From Canna indica (lineage: Eukaryota; Streptophyta; Magnoliopsida; Zingiberales; Cannaceae): a stretch of DNA of 64,000 nucleotides. Positions 36,158-45,643 of the stretch are shown here, piece by piece. The notes below the pieces were generated by a model. It was not told the origin of the DNA. It searched no databases and worked only from the letters and a program-made list of their open reading frames with translations. Every line of letters starts with the position of its first letter. Within the stretch, counting starts at the first letter, position 1. The stretch lies in NCBI GenBank assembly GCA_034359265.1, contig CP136891.1:86260001-86324000 (forward strand). Reading direction: 5' to 3'. The translations under genes were made by a program, and so were the position numbers.

Positions 36158-37057
36158 CAGAATCAGTCTCCGAAACCCCGACGAGACCGCGGAAAGATTG
36201 CAGCTTTGCACAGATTTAAGGACCAAATCCGAACTTTAAGCCCAATAAGTGTTCCTCTCGAGTTTCGACGTACGTGAAGAGGCGCGTTTCGATTGAACCG
36301 TGAATCTGAAAGCTAATTAGCGAGGGACGTCGATCAGAGACCACATGAAGAGCTTCCATCGAGCGGACGCGATGAAACCTTCACCACATGAGATGGACGA
36401 CAGTAGGTCGCCGGACGTGGAAGCAGGAGGGACACCAACTGGCGAACAGGGAAGAAGATATAATGTTGTCGAATGTCGACGGGTATGGCCCAGTTGAAGA
36501 ACCAAAAACAGCCCATTTTTTAGGGATTTGCTAACCCATAGGAATGAGAATGAGCTGACCTTTTTTAGACATCTCAGTCCCTCAAGTCGAATTCTTAGAT
36601 CGAGCATCTAATGAAGTACAAAATATATATTCTATAATATTAGCTTACATCAGATATTTCATTAATGAGATCTAGAGGCAAGTACATCAATTAAATTATA
36701 AAAACAGTCATATTTTTTTAACTTCCTTTCTAAGTTTGACTCTTTATAATATTTTTATTATTATTTTAATTATATCCTTAATTTTACCTTCAATTACGTT
36801 GGTTGGTTGACAGCTATTTGTAGTATTTTTTTTTAATTTTTTTAATTATATCCTTAACTTTAAACTTAATTATAATTTTTCAAACTATTATATTAATTAA
36901 ATTATAAAATTAGTATCACTTTTTAACTCTCTTTCTAAGCTTGATATTTTTTTTCTAATTCTATCCTTAATTTTTTTACGTTGACAGCTATTTTCTACAA
37001 ATAAATTTACTCTCAAATTTTTAACTATCTTTTTTTTACTTTTCCTCTTAATTTTTT
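36158..37057. other. upstream region of the reductase and AT-rich intergenic DNA
   Basis: The first 300 bases are GC-richer and should contain the promoter and leader of the reductase; a TATA box is not obvious. From about 36620 the sequence is a T-rich region with repeated TTTTTAACT strings. Confidence 0.4.
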
Positions 37058-37471
37058 AACTTATTTTTAAAACTCATTTGACTCCTTTACAACTATTTTC
37101 TAATATTAATTTTTTAACTCCCTTCTAACTTTCCTTCTCGGATTTGTTAACTATCTATTTAATTTTCTTGTCAATTTTTTAACTTATTTTTAAAATTCAC
37201 AATTTTTTTCTAACATTGACTTTTTAACTCCATTCATTTTCCCTCTCAAGTACCTGACATGTAGTCCTCCAATTTCTTAACCCAATATTTTTTATTATTT
37301 TCAAGGCATAATTAAAAACTCAAATTTTTAACTTATTTTTAAAACTCACGGTTGTTTTCTAACATTGATTTTTTAACTATATTCACACACTCTCTCAAGT
37401 ACCTGACATGTAGTCCTCCAATTACTCAACCCAATGCTTTTTATTATTTCCGATGCATAATTAAAAATAAT
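37058..37471. repeat. tandem repeat, about 149-bp unit
   Basis: AACTTATTTTTAAAA starts at 37181 and again at 37330. Both copies continue through TCTAACATTGA..TTTTTAACT and CTCTCAAGTACCTGACATG, then TAGTCCTCCAATT, to about 37322 and 37471. A more degenerate third copy starts near 37058. Confidence 0.7.
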
Positions 37472-38100
37472 GTAGAAAAGTTTTTATTCTCTTTCCACCA
37501 ACAGTCGATTGTTACTCAAATTAATATTAGATTTTGCATTTCTTTATGGATCAAGCGAGATGGAGCGCAAGCGAGATGGAGCGGAAGCGAATAGAAAAGG
37601 AGGCGGATTTTTTAAAATTTTATCAATTTGGGTGTAAGACTCTTCAACACTCTGATATAGGTTTACTTTTTACGTTTTTAGTAAAAATTTTGATTTTATT
37701 GATGCAGTAGTCATGATGCAAATCTCATATCTTTCTCTTATTTTTTTCATCATAAATATAAGTCACAGCGAAGATCAAAAGCTTTCATTCTCTTGGAGTT
37801 GTTTATGAGGTAATTTTTTTCACTTTATTAGTGTTTTTTCAATTATTATTTGGGTATTTCTAAAGTGATTTCATTTTCTTTGCATTCAGATAGCTCTTAT
37901 GGGTTGATTTTCACTCTTTGTGTTTTTTCACTTTATTTTTTTTTCAATAGTTTAATTTAATATCTTCAACTTTAGCGGACAAATAATACACGAACTACAA
38001 ATTAATTAGCAATTATTTCCTTTTTTTTCTTTTGCCGATTTTCTTTTCTCTTCCCGTCCATCCTTTTCTTAAAAGATGGCAAGCATGTTGGCGAGAAACA

Positions 38101-38140
38101 AATGTGAAGTTACAATGCATATATATATATATATATATTA
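38101..38140. repeat. (AT)n microsatellite
   Basis: Alternating A/T run (core about 38120-38140) in noncoding DNA. Confidence 0.8.
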
Positions 38141-38642
38141 GATACTTAGATGTAGATTAACTATAAGTAATTGTGTGCACTTTCACTATTTGTAAATTTG
38201 CTATCTTTGGATCTCTTTATTGAATGATAGCAATCTTTCTATTTTCATATATTCTTTGCACATTGCAAACTCACATGACTTTTTGATGTATAAATATTTT
38301 TCTAATCAAAGCTTGTAGATTCAACATGCTTTTAAAAAATTTGGATGGAATACATTGCAAACTTGATCTAATGTTTACGAAGTTTTAATTCATAATTTTC
38401 TTTCAAAGAGATAATTTGAACATAATTTATCATTTTAATTGTATATTGTGTAAAACCAAAAAAGATTAACAACTTATGGTAAAAAAAAAATGAGGTACTT
38501 TAAGATCAAGTTTGATAAGGAATTCTTTTTTGAAAATATGTTATTATTATAAATTCATACTAGAGAAATGTGTGTATATATATTATCTTATATATTATTA
38601 TTATGCTCATACTACTTTATTAGTTTTATAAATATCCTAAAC

Positions 38643-38672
38643 AGCCGTAAAAAGCACGGGTTTTGAACTAGT
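38643..38672 (+). mobile_element. possible Helitron 3' end
   Basis: AGCCGTAAAAAGCACGGG followed by TTTTGAACTAGT: a short hairpin (CCGT/ACGG) close to CTAG at 38668-38671 with a following T. This resembles the CTRR-T terminus of plant Helitrons with AAAGCACGGG motifs. A 5' end could be TCTATAATATTAG near 36632, which would make a 2 kb non-autonomous element, but I cannot fix it. Confidence 0.4.
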
Positions 38673-38689
38673 GATAATATATTATATGA

Positions 38690-39186
38690 AAAAGATACTA
38701 ATTTACCTCTCACGTCTAATAGAAAGAATTTATTTACCCTCCACGTTTCTTTCGGCTCAAAATTACACAAAAAAATTCAAAAATTATTGCTATATTGCCC
38801 TTGACGTTGAAGCAACATCATGAATCTGTTAACGAAGCTAATGTATGTGTCATGTGACGTGTTATTTACTAATACAATCACCAGACATATCATCTACCAA
38901 ATGTACTATATATTTTGCCCTTCGCGTTTGTCCAGAGGTTTATTTTGTCCCTTAGGTTTTTTTGGAGCACAAATGCCCCTATAGTAACGAAAAATGATGC
39001 AAAACTACTCCGTCTTTGAAACGTTAACGGTGTTGTCGTCACATCTGACTATCGTATTTTGACTAAAATACCCTCCACATCAGTGTGGGACCCACATCCT
39101 ACTGACTCATCATCCCTTCGATGTCGCTACCCATCTTTCTCGCCGCTCCGACCACATCACCTGGCGCGCGAAGGGCACGGTGACAT
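38690..39186. mobile_element. left arm of a foldback element
   Basis: The sequence matches the reverse complement of about 52400-52890 along its length (key strings GAATCTGTTAACGAAGC, GTCATGTGACGT, TTTGTCCCTTAGG) and also the left arm at 52093-52400. Only one arm is present here; it stops where an LTR-like TGTTACACCCC begins. Divergence between the copies is roughly a tenth by eye. Confidence 0.6.
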
Positions 39187-40767
39187 TGTTACACCCCGCC
39201 CAGGCTTATCTCTATATAAGGGACCTCACCCGGGATGAGTGCAACTAGCAACAGAACAACAACATAATAAGTGAACTGAAATTAAATTACAACCAGATTC
39301 CAAATCAAATGTCCAACTAGATAACAAATGATAAAAGTTCAATAGTCCATTTAGGAACAATGAAATCTAAAGTCTAGCCAAAGAGTCAAACAAGTCCAAA
39401 GTTAATAGAGTGAACATTTCAACTAATAAAATAGGAAACTAAGATAAAGTACGGAAAACGTCTCCTCCTCCAAAACTCTAGCTACCTCATAAGGAAATGT
39501 CGTCATACCCGAGGATCTGAGGCAAAAACAACAAACATCAGCAGAAGGCTGAGTAGGATTGCAACAAGATGTTATGATGTCATGTGTACAATGGAAGATA
39601 TGATTCAACAATTTATTTGATACTCCTACACCAACAACTATGTCAACTATTATCAACATGAATATATGGTCATAGACCCAATCAAGAGCATAGTGGACAT
39701 TGGATTTTCCCCGCACTCTCGCACCTTGAGAGTGGCACCTAAGCCCGCTCTAGCTAGAGATGCGACTATCCAAAAATGGTAGTCCACCGACGTCTAATAC
39801 CTCGACGCCGCATACGCACCCCGTGTGGTAAATAGGTGATCACCGGTGTCACTTGCCCTATACCTTGGGCAATATATCAACAGTGTCCAGGGCTATCGCC
39901 CAACAATAGGTCAACTATGCATCATGTCAACAACTACAATACTACAACTCAACTAATATAATGCTAATAGTCATGTCATCATGTATGAATTAAATATATA
40001 ATCAACAGCATAAAGCATGCAACATCTATACTATCATCCTCAACTAATATGCATATAAAAATATCATGCTAGTAACATGTTTCAACAAATATGCATAAGA
40101 AGTTTCAACAGCAGTAGACATCAATTTTCAATGGAATAGAACAACGAGATATATTTCGACGTAGGGTAACACTCGATCTAGGATGAGATTCACTTTAACA
40201 ACTGGTATAACAACAAAATAACCTAGGTTGAAACCATGAAAACCGATAAAATAATATTATCCGACTCGACACGCAAAATGAGGCAATAACGCATACTGTT
40301 TTCAACATCCGAAAGTCAAACGACGAAACTAACCCCACCAATGAATTTGGAGCGTCGAGTAGGTACAAAATCAGATATAATATGACTAATTTTACTAATT
40401 TAAAGGACTCCAAATAATTATTTAAAGTAATAAGAAAATATCATAAGTGCTACTTATTAAGGTACTGTTACAAACTTTCGTAACAATGATAAAACCTATA
40501 TATCACAGTTACCCCATCACACCACTCACAGCAGCACATAACAGCTTATAACAGTGTTATAAACATCTACCACAGCTACCAACTCAAGCAACAACATAAC
40601 ACTACACTTAAATACTATAACACTGCTACAAAGAAAATGATGCCGACATATCATATATAACACCGATATAACTTAAAAGAAATAAAACATTGATATAACC
40701 TATTCCTTCATTTCTTCACCCAAAATAGGGTTCACCCGACACCTCTTATCCGCCGCCACCCTCGACC
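39187..40767 (-). mobile_element. LTR-retrotransposon fragment
   Basis: Starts TGTTACACCCCGCCCAGG, a common terminus of plant Gypsy-type LTRs, and is homologous (reverse complement) to the relic at about 27.9-28.86 kb. It interrupts the foldback arm on its left and ends at, or was cut by, the start of the duplicated block at 40768. No gag or pol ORF is seen, so it is a solo LTR or a truncated element. Confidence 0.5.
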
Positions 40768-40939
40768 ATGATACAGTACGTATAATACATATCGTACTTA
40801 TAACTAGTGACTCCTATATGCTTGCTGTATAAATTGACACAGAATTCCTCATAGAATTAACAACAACTAATTCAAATTAGCAAATGCAATCCGATAGAGT
40901 ACGTATATAGAGCCGGTACTAAATTGCTCCACGGCCATG

Positions 40940-41278
40940 TCATGGTGCTGCAGCAGGTGGTGGGGTAAGGAAGGGAATGCTTGGGATAGAAGGCATTGGA
41001 GGCAACGTGACCTTGGGTATGCTGGGAATTATATTCCCAGGTAGTGGCGGCGCCGCCAGTGGTACCACCGGCATCGGCGGCACGGTCAGCTTTGGAATAG
41101 CAGGCACCGTTGGCATCGGCATCACTGGGATCGTCGGGACTGCAGGTGGCGCTGCTGCTGCTGCTGTGTCCAGGAGATGGGGAGCAGCAAAGCTGGTGCC
41201 GATGTGGCTGGAGAAGAAGAGGACTACTGCAAGAATGGCCGAGGTGAACTTGACGAAACCAGTGCACTCGGAAGCCAT
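40940..41278 (-). CDS. secreted proline-rich cell-wall peptide (PELPK-like), copy A
   Basis: 112 residues from the ATG at 41278. Residues 1-32 form a signal peptide (MASECTGFVKFTSAILAVVL...), cleavage likely after SFAA. The mature part consists of Pro-hydrophobic repeats such as VPTIPVMPMPTVPAIPKLTV and IPSIPKVTLPPMPSIPSIP. No Cys occur in the mature part, which fits an extracellular structural protein like the plant PELPK family; exact family membership is inference. A longer in-frame start exists at 41419, but that extension contains the TATA box TATAAATATATA (41395-41384), so it is upstream of transcription. Copy B differs at one residue (Pro or Arg after SFAA). Confidence 0.75.
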   Translation of the reverse strand: MASECTGFVKFTSAILAVVLFFSSHIGTSFAAPHLLDTAAAAAPPAVPTIPVMPMPTVPAIPKLTVPPMPVVPLAAPPLPGNIIPSIPKVTLPPMPSIPSIPFLTPPPAAAP

Positions 41279-41383
41279 GCCTTTGTTGAATGATGATCGA
41301 GGAATATTGTTCTTGGAGGGATCGAAGGTATAAATATGGCTGAGATTGGTTTTGATGTACGTGGGCTGAGCTAAATGCTGTGG

Positions 41384-41396
41384 TATATATTTATAA
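41384..41396 (-). promoter_or_regulatory. TATA box of the proline-rich peptide gene, copy A
   Basis: TATAAATATATACC on the minus strand, about 105-115 bases upstream of the chosen ATG; the same sequence lies at 53637-53649 in copy B. Confidence 0.65.
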
Positions 41397-43149
41397 GGGA
41401 ATTCCACAGCATGAGTCACGAGTTAGGTTAAGAGGGGTTAACCAGCTTAATTAATGTAGTGTCATGTGTTTGGTGAGAGAGATTGGAAACTGTGATATGT
41501 TGGTTCACCTTCTTCCACCTTGTATATATAGCTAGGTGTCAAAGATTATCTACTAGTTAAGATAATTTGGTTGAGATTTGAACAATATATATATGTGCAA
41601 GATTTCTACATATACATTAATTAGATCAATGAACAGTTCAACAAATCAAACAAGATGTCAAACATAATATTGAATTTCATCCAATATATATATGGCATGC
41701 ATATATGCACTCATCATTAATTATTTTGAAGGATACAATTTCAAATTGCATATATTCTTATATATATAGACTCCTGATACAGATATAATTTCATCTATTA
41801 TATGATCTATCAATATATAGCTACCTTAATTTTCTGCCAAGTTTAAGTCCAAAGTATACTTTATATGTGCATGATTATGTATATATACCTTAATTTTCTG
41901 CCAAATTTATTCTTGAATTGTCCATTACTGTTTGAATTTACCATATGACATGCTAATTAGATTAGCTAGTAACCAATCTTTTGTTGTAAAAAAATATTCT
42001 TGAATATAATATGTAATATATACCTCAGTTTAGTCCCACATCGTAAGTATATTTAGTGTTGTGTTGATTTAAGACTTGATGGGTGTACATGCTACCATAG
42101 TTTAAGCATTTTAATTAGACTAATCATTGGGGTCTAAAAAGTTAATGAGTCGGTTTATCGATCCCATAACCTAGTCCTATATAGATATGATGAGGGAGCC
42201 TATGTATTGAAAAAATATTAACCGTGTGCTACTTGGGTGTGATTACTTGCTTCAAAAATAGTTATAGAACAGTGAAGCAAATTAAGCCCAATATTAATGA
42301 TTGCATGTACAAACAAATTAGTGCTATAAAATAATCTTAATTACTAACATTTTAGAAGAGAAACACAAAAGATAGCCGCATGTTGGAAAAGATTAATGTC
42401 TACTTAAGATAGTCCAAGCAGTTCACAGATTTAAAATTTTCTAATTGGTTGAAAGAAAATTTTAATCAAATCAAACAAATTTTTAGTAGGATCAATCTTT
42501 TTTCCAATCAAGTTAAAGAATCTCTTTTATCGGATTAAAGAAATTTTCAATTGGGTGCAATGAAATTCTCAGTTCGTGGATTTTAGATCTTTTCAAAGTG
42601 GCTGAAAAAAAAATTCCATTTGGGTGAAAGAAAATTTTAATCAAATCAAATAAAATTTCAGTCGTATCAAATCTTTTTCCAATGAGGACAAACTAAACTT
42701 TTTTCTTAAATTTCCAAAACTATATAGAAGCTAATAGAATTAATTTTTCACATTTATAATATATATATAAATATGTGTGTGTATTAACTATGTATATATT
42801 CATCAATGAAGTACACAAAAAATCATTTTCTAAATGAACTTGCTTTATATGCATAAATAAAACATAAGATATAGTGATGTAGAGCAGTGTATTAATTAAC
42901 TATAAGTTATAAATAGCTGCTTCATTCATTAAGTTATACAACATAAGAGAGTAATTAAGGCCACTCTCTTCTAATATTAATTAGACCAAGGCTAGCTGAC
43001 TCTTTCTCTCTACACACTTCATTATATATCTACTATATATGAGTCTGTAAGGCTGACTGATTACATATGTAACTAACTCTAATAATTAACCTAGCTTCAT
43101 CTATACGTACATATATATATCATAAACCTTAATGCTTTACTTGACGTCA

Positions 43150-43320
43150 TCATGCTGCAGGCGCAACATCATTGTCATCATCATCGTCGTCGTCCCCTCC
43201 ACCATTCTCACGGCGCGCCATACCTTCATCGGCGGTGCAATTATGTTCCTCACTCATGAGCAGGCCATGGAAGTGAAGGCGGCAGCATTTTTCGGTGGTG
43301 GCGACAACAACAACAACCAT
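43150..43320 (-). CDS. small acidic protein, 56 residues, copy A
   Basis: From the ATG at 43320 the ORF reads MVVVVATTEKCCRLHFHGLL..., ends in a run of seven Asp (GGGDDDDDDDNDVAPAA) and stops at 43150. A TATA box (TATAAATA on the minus strand, 43455-43448) and a G-box CCACGTGG (43711-43718) lie upstream, which favours this strand over an overlapping plus-strand ORF. The ORF is identical at the protein level in copy B. The hydrophobic start is too short to be a clear signal peptide. Function is unknown. Confidence 0.5.
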   Translation of the reverse strand: MVVVVVATTEKCCRLHFHGLLMSEEHNCTADEGMARRENGGGDDDDDDDNDVAPAA

Positions 43321-43447
43321 CGCACTTACTTTGATCAACTAATGAGGAACTACAACTAAACTGAGGAGAGACCAAGATGGAAAACCCTAGCTAGTGGGAG
43401 ATGTGATCTTGGACTTGGAGTGATGAGAAGAATGGCACGGAGCCTGG

Positions 43448-43718
43448 TATTTATAGAGGGGGGAGGGCCGTGAATCCATTCATTAATCCATCAGGTGTTT
43501 GATCATGTATACATTTCTCAATCGAAAGGGTGAAGAATGAAGATACGCCTTTCACTTTATGTGCACAGGGGGCGATTTGGAGGAGGGGAAAGGGAGCCGA
43601 CGGTGGAATATGGTAACATGGTTTGCTCTCGTCCACATGCTAGTCCGACGTGGCGCGTGGGGCCGAGGGTTCGGGACTTGCTCATGGAAGGTGGTCGCAG
43701 TGCACGGTCTCCACGTGG
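43448..43718 (-). promoter_or_regulatory. promoter of the acidic-protein gene, copy A (TATA box and G-box)
   Basis: TATAAATA (43455-43448) about 130 bases before the ATG and the palindromic G-box CCACGTGG (43711-43718) about 260 bases further upstream. G-boxes are bound by bHLH and bZIP factors, a class that includes the PIF-like protein encoded in this window; any link between them is speculative. Confidence 0.5.
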
Positions 43719-44214
43719 ATGAAGGCGTCGAAGCACGTTCTTAGGGTTCCACGGCGCATGGAACAAGAATGCATGCTCGGAACTGTACGAACACATTCAA
43801 GACGTCAAAGCCAAGTCAACCCGAATCTATTCTTGTCGGTCAACAATTATTCAACATCCAGTGGTGTCTTGCTGTATGTGTGTGTATATATATATATATA
43901 AAGCTATCTTCTTTAATTAATTAATTTGTTGGAAGAAATCTGGATTAAGAAAAGACATTGTTAATTTACAGGAAAGCATGCAAGTATTCTTTGCCAAATA
44001 TATAGAATATGCATGGAAGCGAGCAGTTAGATGATAAAGCACAAAACACAGCCCATATAAATTATAAATATAATAGATTAATTTATGTTCTCATTTTTCT
44101 ATGCCTCATTTATTTGGATAAATATAGTATTTAATGCTATGTATTTTTAGTTCCAGAGAGCAGTAGTAGTTTAGTACGTACTACTCCCTGCAATTAACTC
44201 GATCATCTTGTGCT

Positions 44215-44361
44215 TCAATTTGGGGCTCCGAAGCCCAGCAAAAGCACCGGCTCAGACACCACATCATACGCGGCAGCAGCTAGCGAAATCTGTTCTCCGA
44301 CGTCGTCAAGGAAAAGTTGCCGAGCGCAGGAGTTGTTGACGCACAGCAGCAGGATCAGCAT
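44215..44361 (-). CDS. putative secreted peptide, 48 residues, copy A
   Basis: From the ATG at 44361: MLILLLCVNNSCARQLFLDD... ending ...EPVLLLGFGAPN, stop at 44215. The first 13 residues look like a short signal peptide with cleavage near SCA. A TATA box TTTTATATATAG (44458-44447) lies upstream. An upstream ORF (44417-44355, 20 codons, MADPKLYCIYRR...) ends in TGA that overlaps the main ATG (ATGCTGA). The plus-strand ORF over the same bases has no ATG. Copy B is identical over the ORF. No known peptide-hormone motif recognised. Confidence 0.4.
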   Translation of the reverse strand: MLILLLCVNNSCARQLFLDDVGEQISLAAAAYDVVSEPVLLLGFGAPN

Positions 44362-44670
44362 ATATATTGAAGATGACGAAGACGACGATATATGCAGTAG
44401 AGTTTTGGATCAGCCATTAATTAAATAGTCGATATAATTAAGTTAACTATATATAAAAGGCGATGAAGAATAATTAAGGAAGAGGTGTGATTGCTTTTAC
44501 AGGGAGGAGTTAATATAATTCAGCATGAGTGAGTACTGCGCACTGCATATATGATATATATAACTTGTGCATGTTCGAACGGATTAGGGTTGATTGAACA
44601 AGACACGCATACTCAAATTAAATGTTTTCTTAAATCTTCTTGCTAAAAAAATGTTTTTAGAATTCAAATC

Positions 44671-45020
44671 TAGGGGTGGCAATTTTATCCGCATCCGCCA
44701 ACTAAAAACCGCTTCTGCACTATATCTGATTCATATCCGCAAGTAAAAACGGATATGAATACGAATACGAATCTAGAAAATCAATATCCGCGCGGATACG
44801 GTGCAGATACGAATATGACTTCGGATCCGCACCGTATCCGCACCGCCTATCCGCTTCATTTAAATTACTATTTTACCTATACGTGTACTTAACATATATA
44901 TATATAAGGGGATATGGACACAAGGGTAACTTTATATCAAATATATATTAAACATTTCTTTTCTTTGCTCTAACCCCTAAATCTCATACGGTTCCTCCTA
45001 TTTTCTCTACACGTTGCTCG
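44671..45020. mobile_element. hAT-like 5' end remnant, copy A
   Basis: TAGGGGTGGCAATTTTATCC then repeated CCGCATCCGCC/GGATACGAAT-type strings, as in the terminal regions of plant hAT elements. The matching end in copy B starts at 56907 with two substitutions (TACGGGTGACAA). The other end was not found; the LINE lies to the right. Confidence 0.5.
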
Positions 45021-45042
45021 CCTAGTCGCCCTCGCTTGCCGT

Positions 45043-45292
45043 AGTGCCGCTCGCTCACAGTCACCCTTATCTGCCGCTCGCCCACAGTCGCCCTCGTCCG
45101 CCGCTCGCTCTGTCGTCCTCGCCCACCGCTCACCCTCAGTCACCCTTGCCCGCCGCTTGCCCACAGACGCTCTCGTCTGCCGCTTGCCCACAGTCGCCCT
45201 CATTCGCCGCTCGCCCACAGTCTCCCTCGTTCGCCGCTCGATCAGGCGCCCTCGTCCGCCGCTCTCCCACAGTCGCCTACTCGCCTCTCTTC
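45043..45292. repeat. GC-rich minisatellite, copy A
   Basis: About ten imperfect copies of a unit near 21-26 bp, consensus close to GCCGCTCGCCCACAGTCGCC plus CTCGTC. It is open in several frames on both strands, which creates spurious Arg/Ser/Pro-rich ORFs. Copy B carries a slightly different arrangement at 57285-57540. Confidence 0.8.
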
Positions 45293-45643
45293 TGTACACG
45301 GTGAGCTCTTTTATCCTTCTTTTCCTTCATGTTTCCTTTCTTCTCCTTCTTCTCCACAGTCGCCCAAATCTTTCCCTCTTATCAGCAGATCTATCGCCCA
45401 AATATAATCTCCACAGTGGCACAATCGCCCAAATTGATGCAGGATTAAAAGAGCAGCACAACACATGCAAGCCTGGGCTCTGCCTATTGATTCAATCCAA
45501 TTGCAAGTGTTGGAGGATTATTACCTTATTTGATTATAATCCAATTTTGATTATAATTACTCTGCCTATTGATTCAACACTTGCACGATTATAAATTGAT
45601 GGTGGTTTATGTTGTATCAATAGAGTAATTACTAGCTATTTAG

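Noticed and set aside
36317..36607. 96-residue minus-strand ORF upstream of the reductase
   Set aside because: Lies in the probable promoter/leader, no motif, and overlaps another random ORF.
38690..39186. Idea that the foldback arms at 38.7 and 52.1 kb are part of the segmental duplication
   Set aside because: They differ by roughly a tenth, far more than the blocks, so they are separate insertions of one family.
41279..41419. Longer start (MTHAVEFPYKY...) for the proline-rich peptide
   Set aside because: The extension spans the TATA box and would bury the signal peptide.
43132..43359. Plus-strand 75-residue ORF over the acidic-protein gene
   Set aside because: No promoter on that strand; TATA and G-box support the minus strand. 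The duplication itself does not discriminate.
44970..45304. Arg-rich and Pro/Ser-rich ORFs on both strands
   Set aside because: Produced by the GC-rich minisatellite; open in many frames.
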